Source: Hyphococcus sp. (GTDB lineage: Bacteria; Pseudomonadota; Alphaproteobacteria; Caulobacterales; Parvularculaceae). From it: a stretch of DNA of 43,724 nt. Below are positions 1-9,788 of this stretch, piece after piece; the first letter of the stretch is position 1, and each line of letters opens with the position of its first letter. The translations under genes were made by a program, and so were the position numbers. A model generated the notes under the pieces. It saw only the letters and a list, made by a program, of their open reading frames with translations. It did not search any database and was not told the origin of the DNA. The stretch covers positions 1 through 43,724 of the forward strand of contig JAJFFZ010000013.1 of NCBI GenBank assembly GCA_021776395.1, given 5' to 3'.

Positions 1-61
1 CGCTTGCGTAGCGCGGGCAATCCCGCTCATAATGTTTGCGAGTGATTTCGGTCCAGGTCAT
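1..61 (-). mobile_element. 5' end of an IS5-family-like transposase gene (truncated by window edge)
   Basis: Reverse complement of 1-61 reads MTWTEITRKHYERDCPRYAS, resembling the N-terminus of IS5-type transposases (xWTEITRxxYxRxxxRYAS). A GGAGG RBS lies just upstream. Confidence 0.65.
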
Positions 62-95
62 GCGATCCTCCGTGTTCTTTCCAAATCACAGAGAA

Positions 96-329
96 TCACA
101 AACCGCTGAAATCACTCAATTCTTTTTGGAGCAGACACTTAAATGCTCCGTCACTTTCCAGAAACCTCTCAATCATCAACCCAGCAACCTCGCCAGGCTT
201 GACATCATTCCCATATTCACGTGCATGAATAGCCGCGTAATCCACCAGAGCTTCATGGACATCTGGCGCCAGCGACAGGCTTAATTTCACCGGCGTGCGA
301 TCAGGTATGGGACCAAGTTTCAAACTCAT
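96..329 (-). CDS. DUF2274 domain protein, end of trb operon
   Basis: MSLKLGPIPDRTPVKLSLSLAPDVHEALVDYA...; ATGA overlap with the trbI stop; position after trbI is typical of this family. Confidence 0.75.
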   Translation of the reverse strand: MSLKLGPIPDRTPVKLSLSLAPDVHEALVDYAAIHAREYGNDVKPGEVAGLMIERFLESDGAFKCLLQKELSDFSGL

Positions 330-1585
330 CGCGTTGCGCCTTTTGTCTCGAAGGGCCGCAGTACAAGGTCTTTGTGAACAATGACGCGCAACGGCCAACC
401 GGGGCGGATTTTGATTGTCGGTTGAATATCGAGATTGCGCTGAACGATTTTTTGACCAGCTTGGTTGGCGGAAGTTTGAGCGGACTCGCGCAGAGCCTGC
501 ACGATGTCGCTTTCAGCATTGTCGAAGGAGAGTTCCGTACCAACGCCAAGCAATGTGGAAAGCACTACACCCTTCAACAACCGAAATGTGTGGAAATCGA
601 CCTTATCGGCGAGCCCTGCATAGCCGGCAACATCGCTTGCCGGCATGTTGTCGATGATGATCGAGGCGCCATCGGGGTAGATGATACGCGACCAAACCAG
701 CAAAGCCCTCGCCTGCCCAAACGCGATAACGCTATCATATCGACCAATCAGCTTTGCGCCTTGCGGGATCAGCACATAGTGCCCAGTGACGCTGTCATAA
801 ACGTTTTGCGTCACTTGCGCGATCACCGTGCCAGGCAAATCGGAGTTTACACCGGTGATAAGACTTGCCGGGATAACGGTTCCCGCCATCACTTCAAACG
901 GCGTGATTGGATCTTCGAGGACGTATGGATTGTCGGTTGAAGACCCCTCACCGTCTTTCAGGAATTCAAGTTTTCTGAATTGGCGGTTAGGGTCATCTTC
1001 GCGCTCAGCGCCGAAGGGAACTGGCGGTTGGCCAAGCCCCATATCAAATGGCTGGTTCGGGACGGTCTCTGAGACAACCGCTGGATTTGTGTCACCATTC
1101 GACGCCAACGAGAAGAACACGCCCGCTTCCCGCGCTTCACTGGCGATCTGCGCCTCGCGTAACGCCGCCTCTCTCGCGGCGTCTGCTTCAGGCGAATTGC
1201 GAAACGGCGTCGCTGATAGAGATGCATAGTCTGCGCGATTTAAATAGCTTGTCTCACCTGAATTCGCGACCACTTGTTCTGCGCGCAACATCGCGGCGCC
1301 AAGATCGCCAGGCAAGGGCGCCCCGAGTTGCGGTTTTACATCCGCATAGGTCTTCGGCAGCGCCTCAAGGCCTTCCGCTGTCGGTTTGGTCTCAACATTG
1401 TAAAGCTCGGTTGCTTGCACGCCACCACTCGCGCGCGGCGGTTTCAGAGCGACGCTCATGGCGCCAAAGATGATCAACGCCGCACCACCAGCGGCGATCA
1501 TCAGCGCTTTTTTGTTAAGCCGTGTCACCGGCCGTGGTTTGGCGCGCAATTCGAGCGTTTCAGGATTTTGTTTCACGGCGGACAT
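326..1585 (-). CDS. trbI: Conjugal transfer protein TrbI (VirB10-like)
   Basis: 419 aa; single N-terminal TM, then VirB10/TrbI-like core (GTVIPASLITGVNSDLPGTVIAQVTQNVYDSVTGHYVLIPQGAKLIGRYDS). Confidence 0.95.
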   Translation of the reverse strand: MSAVKQNPETLELRAKPRPVTRLNKKALMIAAGGAALIIFGAMSVALKPPRASGGVQATELYNVETKPTAEGLEALPKTYADVKPQLGAPLPGDLGAAMLRAEQVVANSGETSYLNRADYASLSATPFRNSPEADAAREAALREAQIASEAREAGVFFSLASNGDTNPAVVSETVPNQPFDMGLGQPPVPFGAEREDDPNRQFRKLEFLKDGEGSSTDNPYVLEDPITPFEVMAGTVIPASLITGVNSDLPGTVIAQVTQNVYDSVTGHYVLIPQGAKLIGRYDSVIAFGQARALLVWSRIIYPDGASIIIDNMPASDVAGYAGLADKVDFHTFRLLKGVVLSTLLGVGTELSFDNAESDIVQALRESAQTSANQAGQKIVQRNLDIQPTIKIRPGWPLRVIVHKDLVLRPFETKGATR

Positions 1586-2565
1586 TATGACCGCCGCTTC
1601 GCATCGTTACGAATAATGCGCACGATCTGTTGCGGATCTTCACCGAGCCTGAGTTCGGCGGCGGTAAACAGGCGATCGACAATATAGTAATTACCGCGCA
1701 TGCGATAATTGACGAGTTCCGGTTTCCCTTTGCGGCTTAAAACAAACAGCGGCGGCGCCTCGCCTTGCGCGATGTTTTCAGGAAACTGAATAAAAACCTG
1801 TTTGCCATTGTCAAAGGCGCGTATGGGGCGCCAATGAGGTTTGCCGCCTTCAATCTTGTAGCGGAATTTCAAGTCACCGGGATCAACCGAGGCGTCAATC
1901 ACGTGGCTTGCCTGCTGCAAGGCGCGGGTATTTTCTTTGCGCCGCCGGGTTAGTTGTTCTTGCGGATAGGTCCAGGAGATCGCCGCCATATAGGTCTCAT
2001 TGAATGACCGCATTTCAAGATGATAAGCGCGCCGGTCGGTGGCGATCACAAGATTGGTGGAGAGATGGGGGGCAATCGGTTTGACGAGGATATGAACCCG
2101 CTCGTCTCCATCGGCGTCACCGCTGGTTGTATCGCCAACAACCCAGCGCACCGTGTCGCCGGCAGATACCGAGTTCAACCGCTCGCCCGGCTGCAGCGTG
2201 ATGTCGGTCACCTGTTCGGGCGCGGCATATAATCGATAAAGCGCGCCTTCCATAAACGGATAGACTTGGACCGCGTTTACGAAGCGGCTGAGGTCGGGTT
2301 CGATTTTCGCACGTTCATTCGCCGTATCGATACGCTGAAAAGGTTTCAGAGATGGAGACAGCGCCGTTTTTTCCTCAATAGGTTTCAACTGACCCGGCAA
2401 CGGATAAGGCGTCGCGGTTTCAATGATTTCGCGCACCGGCGTATCGTCATCGAAATTGATGGCCTTGGCCGGACGCATCGGATAGCTGTCGAGCGCGATA
2501 TCCGGATAGGTCGTTGCACAGCCAGTGAGTGCAATGATGGCAATAAAAGATACTGCGTGTTTCAT
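1585..2565 (-). CDS. trbG: Conjugal transfer protein TrbG (VirB9-like)
   Basis: 326 aa lipoprotein-like N-terminus (LTGCATTYPD) and VirB9-like core; between trbF and trbI. Confidence 0.92.
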   Translation of the reverse strand: MKHAVSFIAIIALTGCATTYPDIALDSYPMRPAKAINFDDDTPVREIIETATPYPLPGQLKPIEEKTALSPSLKPFQRIDTANERAKIEPDLSRFVNAVQVYPFMEGALYRLYAAPEQVTDITLQPGERLNSVSAGDTVRWVVGDTTSGDADGDERVHILVKPIAPHLSTNLVIATDRRAYHLEMRSFNETYMAAISWTYPQEQLTRRRKENTRALQQASHVIDASVDPGDLKFRYKIEGGKPHWRPIRAFDNGKQVFIQFPENIAQGEAPPLFVLSRKGKPELVNYRMRGNYYIVDRLFTAAELRLGEDPQQIVRIIRNDAKRRS

Positions 2566-3251
2566 GATCGTTCTCCGAGGTCTTTCGACCAGTTGATGCC
2601 GTGGACATAAAGTCCGAGTGGGTTTTTATGGAGCGCCTCTTCATTGCGCGGCGGAGTCACAACAATGGTCAGATGCGCAGTGAAGCGTTCAAGCTTTTCG
2701 AATTGCCCGCTGGCGTAGGTTTTCTCAGACCAGCGAATTTCAAAGGAATCATCGGAGGCGCGTACGACGCTCGCGACATCAACATTGACGCTGCGCCGGC
2801 CAATATCGGTGAAAGGATCATTCAGCCTCGCGTAATCATTAAGCGCTATCGCGCCGCGGTCAGTCGCAAAATCATAAGCCTGCAGCCAGTTCTCGCGCAC
2901 CACGACGGGATCAATGGAAATCGAGCGAACGCTGCGAATAAAATTCGCCAGCGCGTGCGCGATCTGTGCGTCGTTTGGTTCATAGGCCTCAATAGCGGGG
3001 CCAATAGCGCGCACAGATCCTTGGGCGTCGACCTCAACAACATAGGGCGTCACGATAGAGCGGTTAGACTGCCAGATAAGACCAGCTACAGCGACAGCGG
3101 CGATGGCAATCGAACCGAATGCGGCCACTCGCCAATTCGCGGCTTGTGCGTGGGCCGAACCCAGACGCTCGTCCCAAGCCGTTCTCGCTTTTTGATAAGG
3201 CGTTTCTGGCAGCGGTGTTTCGCTATAGCGGACGGAAGATCGTTTAAACAT
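2562..3251 (-). CDS. trbF: Conjugal transfer protein TrbF (VirB8-like)
   Basis: Start set at MFKRSSVRYSETPLPETPYQKARTAWDERLGSA; the longer ORF to 3596 overlaps trbL and is unlikely. VirB8-like fold with an N-terminal TM. Confidence 0.92.
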   Translation of the reverse strand: MFKRSSVRYSETPLPETPYQKARTAWDERLGSAHAQAANWRVAAFGSIAIAAVAVAGLIWQSNRSIVTPYVVEVDAQGSVRAIGPAIEAYEPNDAQIAHALANFIRSVRSISIDPVVVRENWLQAYDFATDRGAIALNDYARLNDPFTDIGRRSVNVDVASVVRASDDSFEIRWSEKTYASGQFEKLERFTAHLTIVVTPPRNEEALHKNPLGLYVHGINWSKDLGERS

Positions 3252-3253
3252 AT

Positions 3254-4591
3254 TTATTCTTCCTCTTGTCGGAGTTTTGGCGCATCGGCGGAACTGGGCC
3301 GGTCGCCTGATGCGATCACATGGGTCGCCGTCATCCCAGCATCGCGAACGCCCTGTTCGCGCCGCAATTGTTGCGCCCAGTTTGGCGCTGCACTGGCGCC
3401 CGGAACGGATGATGAGGCGGTAGATGGTGAACCAGCGATGCGGCCGCCGGTTGCTGTAAACGCCGCGCGTGCTCCTGACTGATAGGCTTCGCCCGGACTG
3501 CCCAGTGAACGCGAAACTGAACTCCGCGCTGATTGCATCGCCGCGCCCGCACCCGCTTGAGCAACACCGCTGGCGCCGGAGGCAACCGAACGCCAACCGG
3601 ACCCGCCTGACGCCGCGCTGCCGAGCGCGTAAGCCGCATTGGCGCCGCCCGCCATGGATGCGCCAGCGCGCACAGCAGATTGGCCAGCACTCGCCGCCGC
3701 TCTTGCGCCTGATCCCGCCAAAGCACCAGCGCCGACCAGCGCAGCTCCGGTTCCTGCGACCGTCGCCACAGCGGCGCCCGCGCCAAGTTGCGGTGCGCCT
3801 GCAACCAGCCCGGTTGCAATGCCGGGCCCAAAGATGCCGAGCGCTAACAAAGAGAGCGAGCCGAGTATCGTCGACGCCGCCTGTTCAAGGGTCACCGAAC
3901 CCGGCGTAAACGTCCCTGCTATCGATCCGAAGATCGTGGAGCCGATGCCGACAATGATCGCCAGCACCATCAGCTTGATGCCCGACGCGATAACATTGCC
4001 GAGGACGCGTTCCGCTAAAAATGAGGTTTTGTTCCAGAGGGCGAAAGGAACGAGCACGAATCCCGCAAGCGTCGTCAGCTTGAACTCGATGATCGTCACG
4101 AATAACTGGATTGCGAGGATGAAGAACGCGAACAGGACAATCACCCAAGCGAGCAGGATAATCACGATAGTGACGAAGTTCGTGAAAAAGCTTGGGAACC
4201 CAATGAGCGAGTTTGCTTCTTCGAGAAGCGGGTATGCCGCATTGAAACCGGTCGCAGCGACAAACCCTGGCTTTAAGAGGTCCGCCGCTGTCAGCGTCGT
4301 GCCGGTAGCGACAAGGCCTAACCCAGCAAAGCTTGAAAAAATAATATTGGCGAGCAGCGCGAAATTATTGATGATGAAAGCAAAAGCGCCCACATAAAGC
4401 ACCTTCTTCACAAATTGCCCGAGAACATTTTGTTCTCCGGCCAGCGCCCAGAACAATCCTGCCAGGACCACATCAATGCCGATCAAGATCGCGGTGAGGA
4501 ATCCCACATCGCCTGCAAGCAATCCAAAACCGCTGTCGATATAAGCGATAAAGGTGCTGGTAAAATCATCTATGACATTGATGTCGTCCAT
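3254..4591 (-). CDS. trbL: P-type conjugative transfer protein TrbL (VirB6-like)
   Basis: 445 aa polytopic protein with a long Ala/Gly/Ser-rich C-terminal tail. Confidence 0.92.
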   Translation of the reverse strand: MDDINVIDDFTSTFIAYIDSGFGLLAGDVGFLTAILIGIDVVLAGLFWALAGEQNVLGQFVKKVLYVGAFAFIINNFALLANIIFSSFAGLGLVATGTTLTAADLLKPGFVAATGFNAAYPLLEEANSLIGFPSFFTNFVTIVIILLAWVIVLFAFFILAIQLFVTIIEFKLTTLAGFVLVPFALWNKTSFLAERVLGNVIASGIKLMVLAIIVGIGSTIFGSIAGTFTPGSVTLEQAASTILGSLSLLALGIFGPGIATGLVAGAPQLGAGAAVATVAGTGAALVGAGALAGSGARAAASAGQSAVRAGASMAGGANAAYALGSAASGGSGWRSVASGASGVAQAGAGAAMQSARSSVSRSLGSPGEAYQSGARAAFTATGGRIAGSPSTASSSVPGASAAPNWAQQLRREQGVRDAGMTATHVIASGDRPSSADAPKLRQEEE

Positions 4592-4606
4592 GAGGAGGAT
4601 GTGTTC

Positions 4607-5326
4607 CTATGAGGGTGTGTATGCGGCGCCGTCGCCAAGAAAGCGTTTGCGATGAATGCGGGAACGTTCTTCGGACTGCAGCTGGCGTGCGCGCTCTAGC
4701 GCTTCCGCGCGATATTGAACGCTAAGCATTTGTGCGGTCTGCATTGACTGCTTGGTCTGCAGAGCGATCAGCTGGTTGCCAGCTTGTACGACTTGCAAAT
4801 CCCCGATAGCGCTCTGGCTTTCGGTAACAAGTTCATCGAGCGTCATCGCATCATCGGCGATGGTCTCGGTAATCTTCGCCTGCATCAGCATCGCATCATG
4901 AAGCGAGCGCGAGGCTTCCTCCCAGTGGGTGCGGGCTTGTGCGCCCATCGCCAGATTCGAAAAGCTGGTATAATCTTCCGGGAACAGGATTTTGAACGCG
5001 GTATCAACCGTCGCAACATCATAGGCGATCGAGTTTGCAGTTTTGATCAACTTGTCTATCTCTGCGAGGCGCGCATTGAGCGCTGCTTTTGCCGAATATG
5101 GCAGCTGGGTGAGGTTCTTCGCTTGATTGGCGATCATTTGCGCTTCATTGGTCAATTGCTTGACCTGATTGTTGATCATTTGAAGGGTGCGCGCCGCGGT
5201 CAAAACATTCTGCGCGTAATTCGTCGGGTCATAGACAATGCCGCCGAGAATAAAGGCGTTTGCAGACGAGACAGGCGCCAGCACCAAACCGACAATGGCG
5301 ACACAGCTCAGCAGTTTTGATTTCAT
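4607..5326 (-). CDS. trbJ: P-type conjugative transfer protein TrbJ (VirB5-like)
   Basis: Signal peptide MKSKLLSCVAIVGLVLAPVSSANAFILGGIVYDPTNYAQNVLTAARTLQMINNQVKQLTNEAQM; ATGA overlap with the trbE stop. Upstream in-frame starts also exist. Confidence 0.9.
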   Translation of the reverse strand: MKSKLLSCVAIVGLVLAPVSSANAFILGGIVYDPTNYAQNVLTAARTLQMINNQVKQLTNEAQMIANQAKNLTQLPYSAKAALNARLAEIDKLIKTANSIAYDVATVDTAFKILFPEDYTSFSNLAMGAQARTHWEEASRSLHDAMLMQAKITETIADDAMTLDELVTESQSAIGDLQVVQAGNQLIALQTKQSMQTAQMLSVQYRAEALERARQLQSEERSRIHRKRFLGDGAAYTPS

Positions 5327-7764
5327 TCGGCGGCGCATGAGTAAGCTCCTTTGGGGTTGGTATGTTTCGAGATAAGATCGGCGGCCCAATCGAGCCCTTT
5401 GGCGCGCAAAAAGGCGGGCGCGAACTCCGCCGGACGGTGCTGGTTAAAAACTCGATCTATGATTGAGTGATCATCCGGCGATGAGGCGCCGCAAATGCTC
5501 AAGGCAATGGGTCCAAGCCCGAGATCAAACAAGCGATTGCCGATTGAGGATTGATAGTAATAATCGCGCTTAGGCGTTGCAGTTGCGATGATCTCGATCT
5601 GGCGGGCATTGAGCCCGAATGCATCATAGGCGGCGCGAATACCGATCTCTTGCGCGCGAGGGTTGGGCAAGAATATCCGCGATGGACAGGATTCGATGAC
5701 CGCCGGAGCGATTTTTGAGGTTTGGATGTCGCTTAGTGACTGTGTTGCAAAAATAACCGAAACGTTTTTCTTGCGCAGTGTCTTAAGCCAGTCGCGCAAA
5801 CGTTCGCTAAACAACGGATGGTCCAAAAACACCCAGGCTTCATCAAGCAGCAACAGGGTCGGCCGGCCATCAAAACGCGCCTCCAACCGGTCAAAGAGAT
5901 AGGAAAGCGCCGGTGCGATCGCCGCCTCGCGGCGCATTAGCGTTTCCATCTCGAAGCCCTGAACATCGGTGAGATCGAGCGTGTCGGTTTCAGCATCGAA
6001 AAGACCGCCATGAGCACCGTCAATGGTGAAGGGTTTTAAAGCATCGCGGAGATCAGACCGTTGCAACAGCAGCGAGAACCCCGTCAGCGTACGTTCGCGT
6101 TTAGGCGCTGCCGATAGATTTCCAAGCGCCGACCAAAGCGCATCCTTCACCGACGGATCAAGCATCACGCCTTCCTGGGCAAGAACACCCAACAGCCAAT
6201 GCTGCGCCCGCCCCCGTCCATCATCACTGTCGATATCGGCGAGCGGTTGAAACGCCAGCGAACCTTCAGCGCCTAGATCATGAAACGCGCCGCCAAGGCC
6301 TAAGATGCTTGCGCGCATCGAGCGGCCCTTATCGAAGGCGAATATTTGCGCTTGCGTGTAGCGGCGAAACTGCAGCGCCATCAGCGCCAGAAGAATTGAT
6401 TTACCTGCGCCAGTTGGACCAACAATAAGCGTATGACCGACATCGCCGATATGCGTTGATAGGCGGAACGGCGTTGTTTCTTGTGTAGTCGCCGAAAGCA
6501 GCACCGGCGCTTGCAGATGCTCATTCCTCTCCTGCCCCGCCCAAACCGCCGACAATGGCGCCAAATGGGCAAGATTTAACGTATGGAGAAGCGGCTGACG
6601 GATATTGGCGTAGAGGTGACCTGGAAGACTGCCGAGCCAGGCTTCAACCGCATTGACGCTTTCACGGATTGTTGTGAACCCGCGCGCATTCAAAATGCGC
6701 TCGACCTCACGTAATTTTACGTCAACATTACCCCGGTCTTGATCGCGCACAATAATTGTTGTGGTGAAATACCCGTAAGAAACATCATCGCTCCCGAGTT
6801 CCTGAAGCGCAGCGTCCGCATCCGCCGCTTTGTTGTCGGCGTCAGCATCGACCAAAACACTCTCTTCATTAAAGAGCGTTTCTTTAATAACCGCAGCGAT
6901 GGATTTGCGTTTGGCAAACCATTGGCGACGGTATTTTGTCAGCTCTTTTGTCGCTTTCGCTTTATCAAGCGCTATAAACCGCGTCGTCCAGCGATAGGAA
7001 AACCCGAGCGCGTTGAGCGCATCCAGAAACCCCGGCTCGCTTGCCGGTGGAAAGCCGTGCACAATAAGGCTTCGTAAATGCTCATCGCCCAGCATTGGCT
7101 CCAGCCCGCCGGTAAGCGGCGCATCCAGCATAAACGCATCCAGATATGTAGGGGTTTCCGGAACCGCGACGGGGTGGCGTTTGGTTGATATACAAGCATG
7201 CAAGTAAAACAGCGTTTCTTCGTCGTCGAGCGCGGCGCATTCCGGCATTAATGTTGATAAGAGATCGATGGCGCGGGTCGTCTCATCTGTAAAAGCCTCG
7301 AGATGGTCGCGATAGCTGACTTTGTCTTCGCTCTCATCGCGATCAAGAAACAGCATCTCGGTTTTCCGGGTTCGATCGGTCGGCGGCAGAAAAATGAGGG
7401 TGAGATAATATGCGCTCTCGAAATGCTTACCCGTTGTATCAAAACTCGCGCGGCGCTCTTCATCCACAAGCCAGGCGATATCATCGGACCAGTCGCTTCG
7501 AGGGTAATCGCGCGCTGGAAACCGATCCGCCTCAAAATGTAGCGACCAGCCGGAGCCGAAGCGTTTCAGGATATTATTGATCCGCGCGGTAAAACTGAGG
7601 AGTTCCTCAGCGCTGGCGCTCTCTAAATCCGGACCGCGATATCTAACCGTCCGCTGAAAGCTGCCATCCTTGTTCAAGATAATGCCGGGTGCGATCAACG
7701 ACGCCCATGGCAAGAAATCAGCAAGGCGTTGCGGGCGCGCATTATATTCACGCAAATTTAACAT
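5323..7764 (-). CDS. trbE: Conjugal transfer ATPase TrbE (VirB4-like)
   Basis: 813 aa; Walker A GPTGAGKS, Walker B LLLLDEAWVFLD. Confidence 0.96.
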   Translation of the reverse strand: MLNLREYNARPQRLADFLPWASLIAPGIILNKDGSFQRTVRYRGPDLESASAEELLSFTARINNILKRFGSGWSLHFEADRFPARDYPRSDWSDDIAWLVDEERRASFDTTGKHFESAYYLTLIFLPPTDRTRKTEMLFLDRDESEDKVSYRDHLEAFTDETTRAIDLLSTLMPECAALDDEETLFYLHACISTKRHPVAVPETPTYLDAFMLDAPLTGGLEPMLGDEHLRSLIVHGFPPASEPGFLDALNALGFSYRWTTRFIALDKAKATKELTKYRRQWFAKRKSIAAVIKETLFNEESVLVDADADNKAADADAALQELGSDDVSYGYFTTTIIVRDQDRGNVDVKLREVERILNARGFTTIRESVNAVEAWLGSLPGHLYANIRQPLLHTLNLAHLAPLSAVWAGQERNEHLQAPVLLSATTQETTPFRLSTHIGDVGHTLIVGPTGAGKSILLALMALQFRRYTQAQIFAFDKGRSMRASILGLGGAFHDLGAEGSLAFQPLADIDSDDGRGRAQHWLLGVLAQEGVMLDPSVKDALWSALGNLSAAPKRERTLTGFSLLLQRSDLRDALKPFTIDGAHGGLFDAETDTLDLTDVQGFEMETLMRREAAIAPALSYLFDRLEARFDGRPTLLLLDEAWVFLDHPLFSERLRDWLKTLRKKNVSVIFATQSLSDIQTSKIAPAVIESCPSRIFLPNPRAQEIGIRAAYDAFGLNARQIEIIATATPKRDYYYQSSIGNRLFDLGLGPIALSICGASSPDDHSIIDRVFNQHRPAEFAPAFLRAKGLDWAADLISKHTNPKGAYSCAAE

Positions 7765-8009
7765 GCGAGATACGCCTTATGCTTTAGATGCCGCATCCCG
7801 GCTTCGAGGAATTTCGGATCCTTTTTTGCCGCATAAACCGCGCCCCCATGGCCGATCATCCAGAGAACGATCCCCGCGACCCACATTTGTAAGCCCAGCC
7901 CCACCGCCGCCGCGATGGTGCCATTTAAAAACGCGACACCGCGCGGCGCGCCGGCCATCATGATCGGCTCAGTGAGGCTTCGATGGATGGGAACAGTAAA
8001 CCCTTGCAT
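7758..8009 (-). CDS. trbD: Conjugal transfer protein TrbD (VirB3-like)
   Basis: 83 aa, MQGFTVPIHRSLTEPIMMAGAPRGVAFLNGTIAAAVGLGLQMW...; start overlaps the trbC stop. Confidence 0.92.
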   Translation of the reverse strand: MQGFTVPIHRSLTEPIMMAGAPRGVAFLNGTIAAAVGLGLQMWVAGIVLWMIGHGGAVYAAKKDPKFLEAGMRHLKHKAYLAC

Positions 8010-8338
8010 TAAATCACCGCCCCGCCGCCGAAGGAAAAGAAGGCGAGAAAGAAGCTGGTCGCCGCGAAGGCGATCGACAACCCAAAGACGATTTGAATAA
8101 GGCGGCGCGATCCGCCCGACGTATCGCCAAAGGCAAGCGACAGGCCGGTGATGATAATGATGATGACGGCGACAATGCGCGCCACTGGCCCTTCGATTGA
8201 AGCGAGAATCTGCGCTAACGGCGCTTCCCACGGCATGCCGGAACCAGCGGCGTAAGCAGGTGCAGCTGTTGCCGCCAGGACTGCGCCAACTACGAACGCT
8301 ATCGAAAGTAACCGACGATTGGGATATTGGTTGTTCAT
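8009..8338 (-). CDS. trbC: Conjugal transfer pilin TrbC (VirB2-like)
   Basis: 109 aa, signal peptide plus two TM helices; between trbB and trbD. Confidence 0.92.
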   Translation of the reverse strand: MNNQYPNRRLLSIAFVVGAVLAATAAPAYAAGSGMPWEAPLAQILASIEGPVARIVAVIIIIITGLSLAFGDTSGGSRRLIQIVFGLSIAFAATSFFLAFFSFGGGAVI

Positions 8339-9339
8339 AAATTCACTCCTTCAGTAACGAGGGAAAACCCGCCGGCGCTGGCGGGCTCAAGCTGATAGCA
8401 ATCATGGGCGTCAAGACCGGTGACGCGGAGAATTTCTTCAACCCGCCTGCCGTCATTGGTGCGCGAGATAAAAACAATGAGATCGATCGCGTCGGCGATC
8501 AGTTGATAGGGAATCCTGGCCGTCCGCTCCCCAATCAGTTGCTCAATACGCGACAAGGCGGTCGCCGCTGAATTGGCATGCACCGTCGCAATGCCGCCGG
8601 GATGGCCGGTATTCCATGCCTTTAAAAGATCAAGCGCTTCGCCGCCCCTCACCTCACCGACAATGATCCGGTCCGGGCGGAGGCGCATGGTAGATTTAAC
8701 GAGTTGTTCTAGCCCGACGCCCAGCGAGGTGCGCAACGCAACAAGGTCAGGCGCTTCACAGCGAAGCTCGCGTGTGTCTTCAAGGATGACGATGCGCTCT
8801 TCCGCGCGCGCAACTTCTGCGAGCAGCGCATTAACGAGCGTGGTTTTCCCGGACGACGTGCCGCCGGCGATCAAAATATTATCGCGGGTCTTAACGGCGG
8901 ATTTGAGGACCAGCGCCTGGGCGCCGGTGATGACGCCGGCTTCAACATAATCGTCGAGGCTGATAACGCGGCCCGCCGGTTTGCGGATCGCGAATGCCGG
9001 CCCGAGCGCTATGGGCGGCAACACGCCTTCAAAGCGCTCACCGGTTCCAGGGAGTTCTGCGGAAACAACCGGGTTTTCCTTGTTGCAATCAAACCCCACA
9101 TGGCTTGCTACCAACCGGATGATCCGTTCAATGTCTTGGCGGTTTAGGACCTTATCCTCACGAATTCGGCCAGTCTCATGGCGTTCAATCCACAGCGCCC
9201 CATCGGGATTGACCATGATCTCAATGACGGACGCATCATCAAGCGCCGCGCCGATTATCGGCCCGAACGCTGTCTTTAACATCGAGGCGCGCCGAGCCGC
9301 CGTTATGGCGGCGCCATTGGTTGGTGATCGGTCGGTCAT
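8335..9339 (-). CDS. trbB: Conjugal transfer ATPase TrbB (VirB11-like)
   Basis: Start at MTDRSPTNGAAITAARR; Walker A GGTSSGKTTLVNALL; VirB11 motifs ILEDTRELRC and RLRPDRIIVGEVRGGEALDLLKAWNTGHPGGIATVHAN. Confidence 0.95.
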   Translation of the reverse strand: MTDRSPTNGAAITAARRASMLKTAFGPIIGAALDDASVIEIMVNPDGALWIERHETGRIREDKVLNRQDIERIIRLVASHVGFDCNKENPVVSAELPGTGERFEGVLPPIALGPAFAIRKPAGRVISLDDYVEAGVITGAQALVLKSAVKTRDNILIAGGTSSGKTTLVNALLAEVARAEERIVILEDTRELRCEAPDLVALRTSLGVGLEQLVKSTMRLRPDRIIVGEVRGGEALDLLKAWNTGHPGGIATVHANSAATALSRIEQLIGERTARIPYQLIADAIDLIVFISRTNDGRRVEEILRVTGLDAHDCYQLEPASAGGFSLVTEGVNL

Positions 9340-9788
9340 TCGGCCGCCTCCAATGCGCCGCCGCCAACTGGTTCCAATCCCATGTGAGAGAGAAGCGCAT
9401 CGCCATAACGCTCCTTTCCCATCAACCGGTCGCCAACCTGTCCGATAAAATGCTCGAACCGCTTCCGGCCCAACGCCTCGGCGCCAGCGCGCGATTGCTC
9501 CGGGAGTGGCGGCGTGATGCAAAGATAGTAAAGCACGTAGAGAGCAAGGGTCTCAGATTGCGCCGCCCCATCATCAGCAAGCCGCTCCATGGCTCTGGTC
9601 ATTTTGTCAAAACGTTTAATGAGAATGGTTAGTTCGCGGGTCTCAGATGTTGGCGCTAGCAATTGCTTTAGCGCCGCATCCACAATTGACGCTTTTGTAC
9701 TGTTTTCATGATGCGTCGCGTGATCGAGGAGCTTTGCAGCCTCATGACTAATGTGAATATTGATGCGGGGTTTTGGCATGATACTCAC
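9336..9788 (-). CDS. Ribbon-helix-helix (CopG-like) protein of the tra/trb operon
   Basis: MPKPRINIHISHEAAKLLDHATHHENSTKASIVDAALKQLL is RHH-like; ATGA overlap with traG and overlap with trbB. Confidence 0.8.
   Translation of the reverse strand: MSIMPKPRINIHISHEAAKLLDHATHHENSTKASIVDAALKQLLAPTSETRELTILIKRFDKMTRAMERLADDGAAQSETLALYVLYYLCITPPLPEQSRAGAEALGRKRFEHFIGQVGDRLMGKERYGDALLSHMGLEPVGGGALEAAE

Noticed and set aside
374-2610. Multiple plus-strand ORFs opposite trbI/trbG
   Set aside because: They shadow a continuous, translationally coupled trb operon with strong homology; no independent support.
3252-3596. Upstream extension of the trbF ORF (344 aa version)
   Set aside because: It would overlap trbL extensively. 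The MFKRSSVRY start gives the normal TrbF length and adjoins the trbL stop.
3469-4397. Long plus-strand ORFs antisense to trbL (146 and 252 aa)
   Set aside because: Low-complexity Ala/Pro translations mirroring the Ala/Gly-rich trbL C-terminus; no RBS or domain. Typical GC-driven shadow ORFs.
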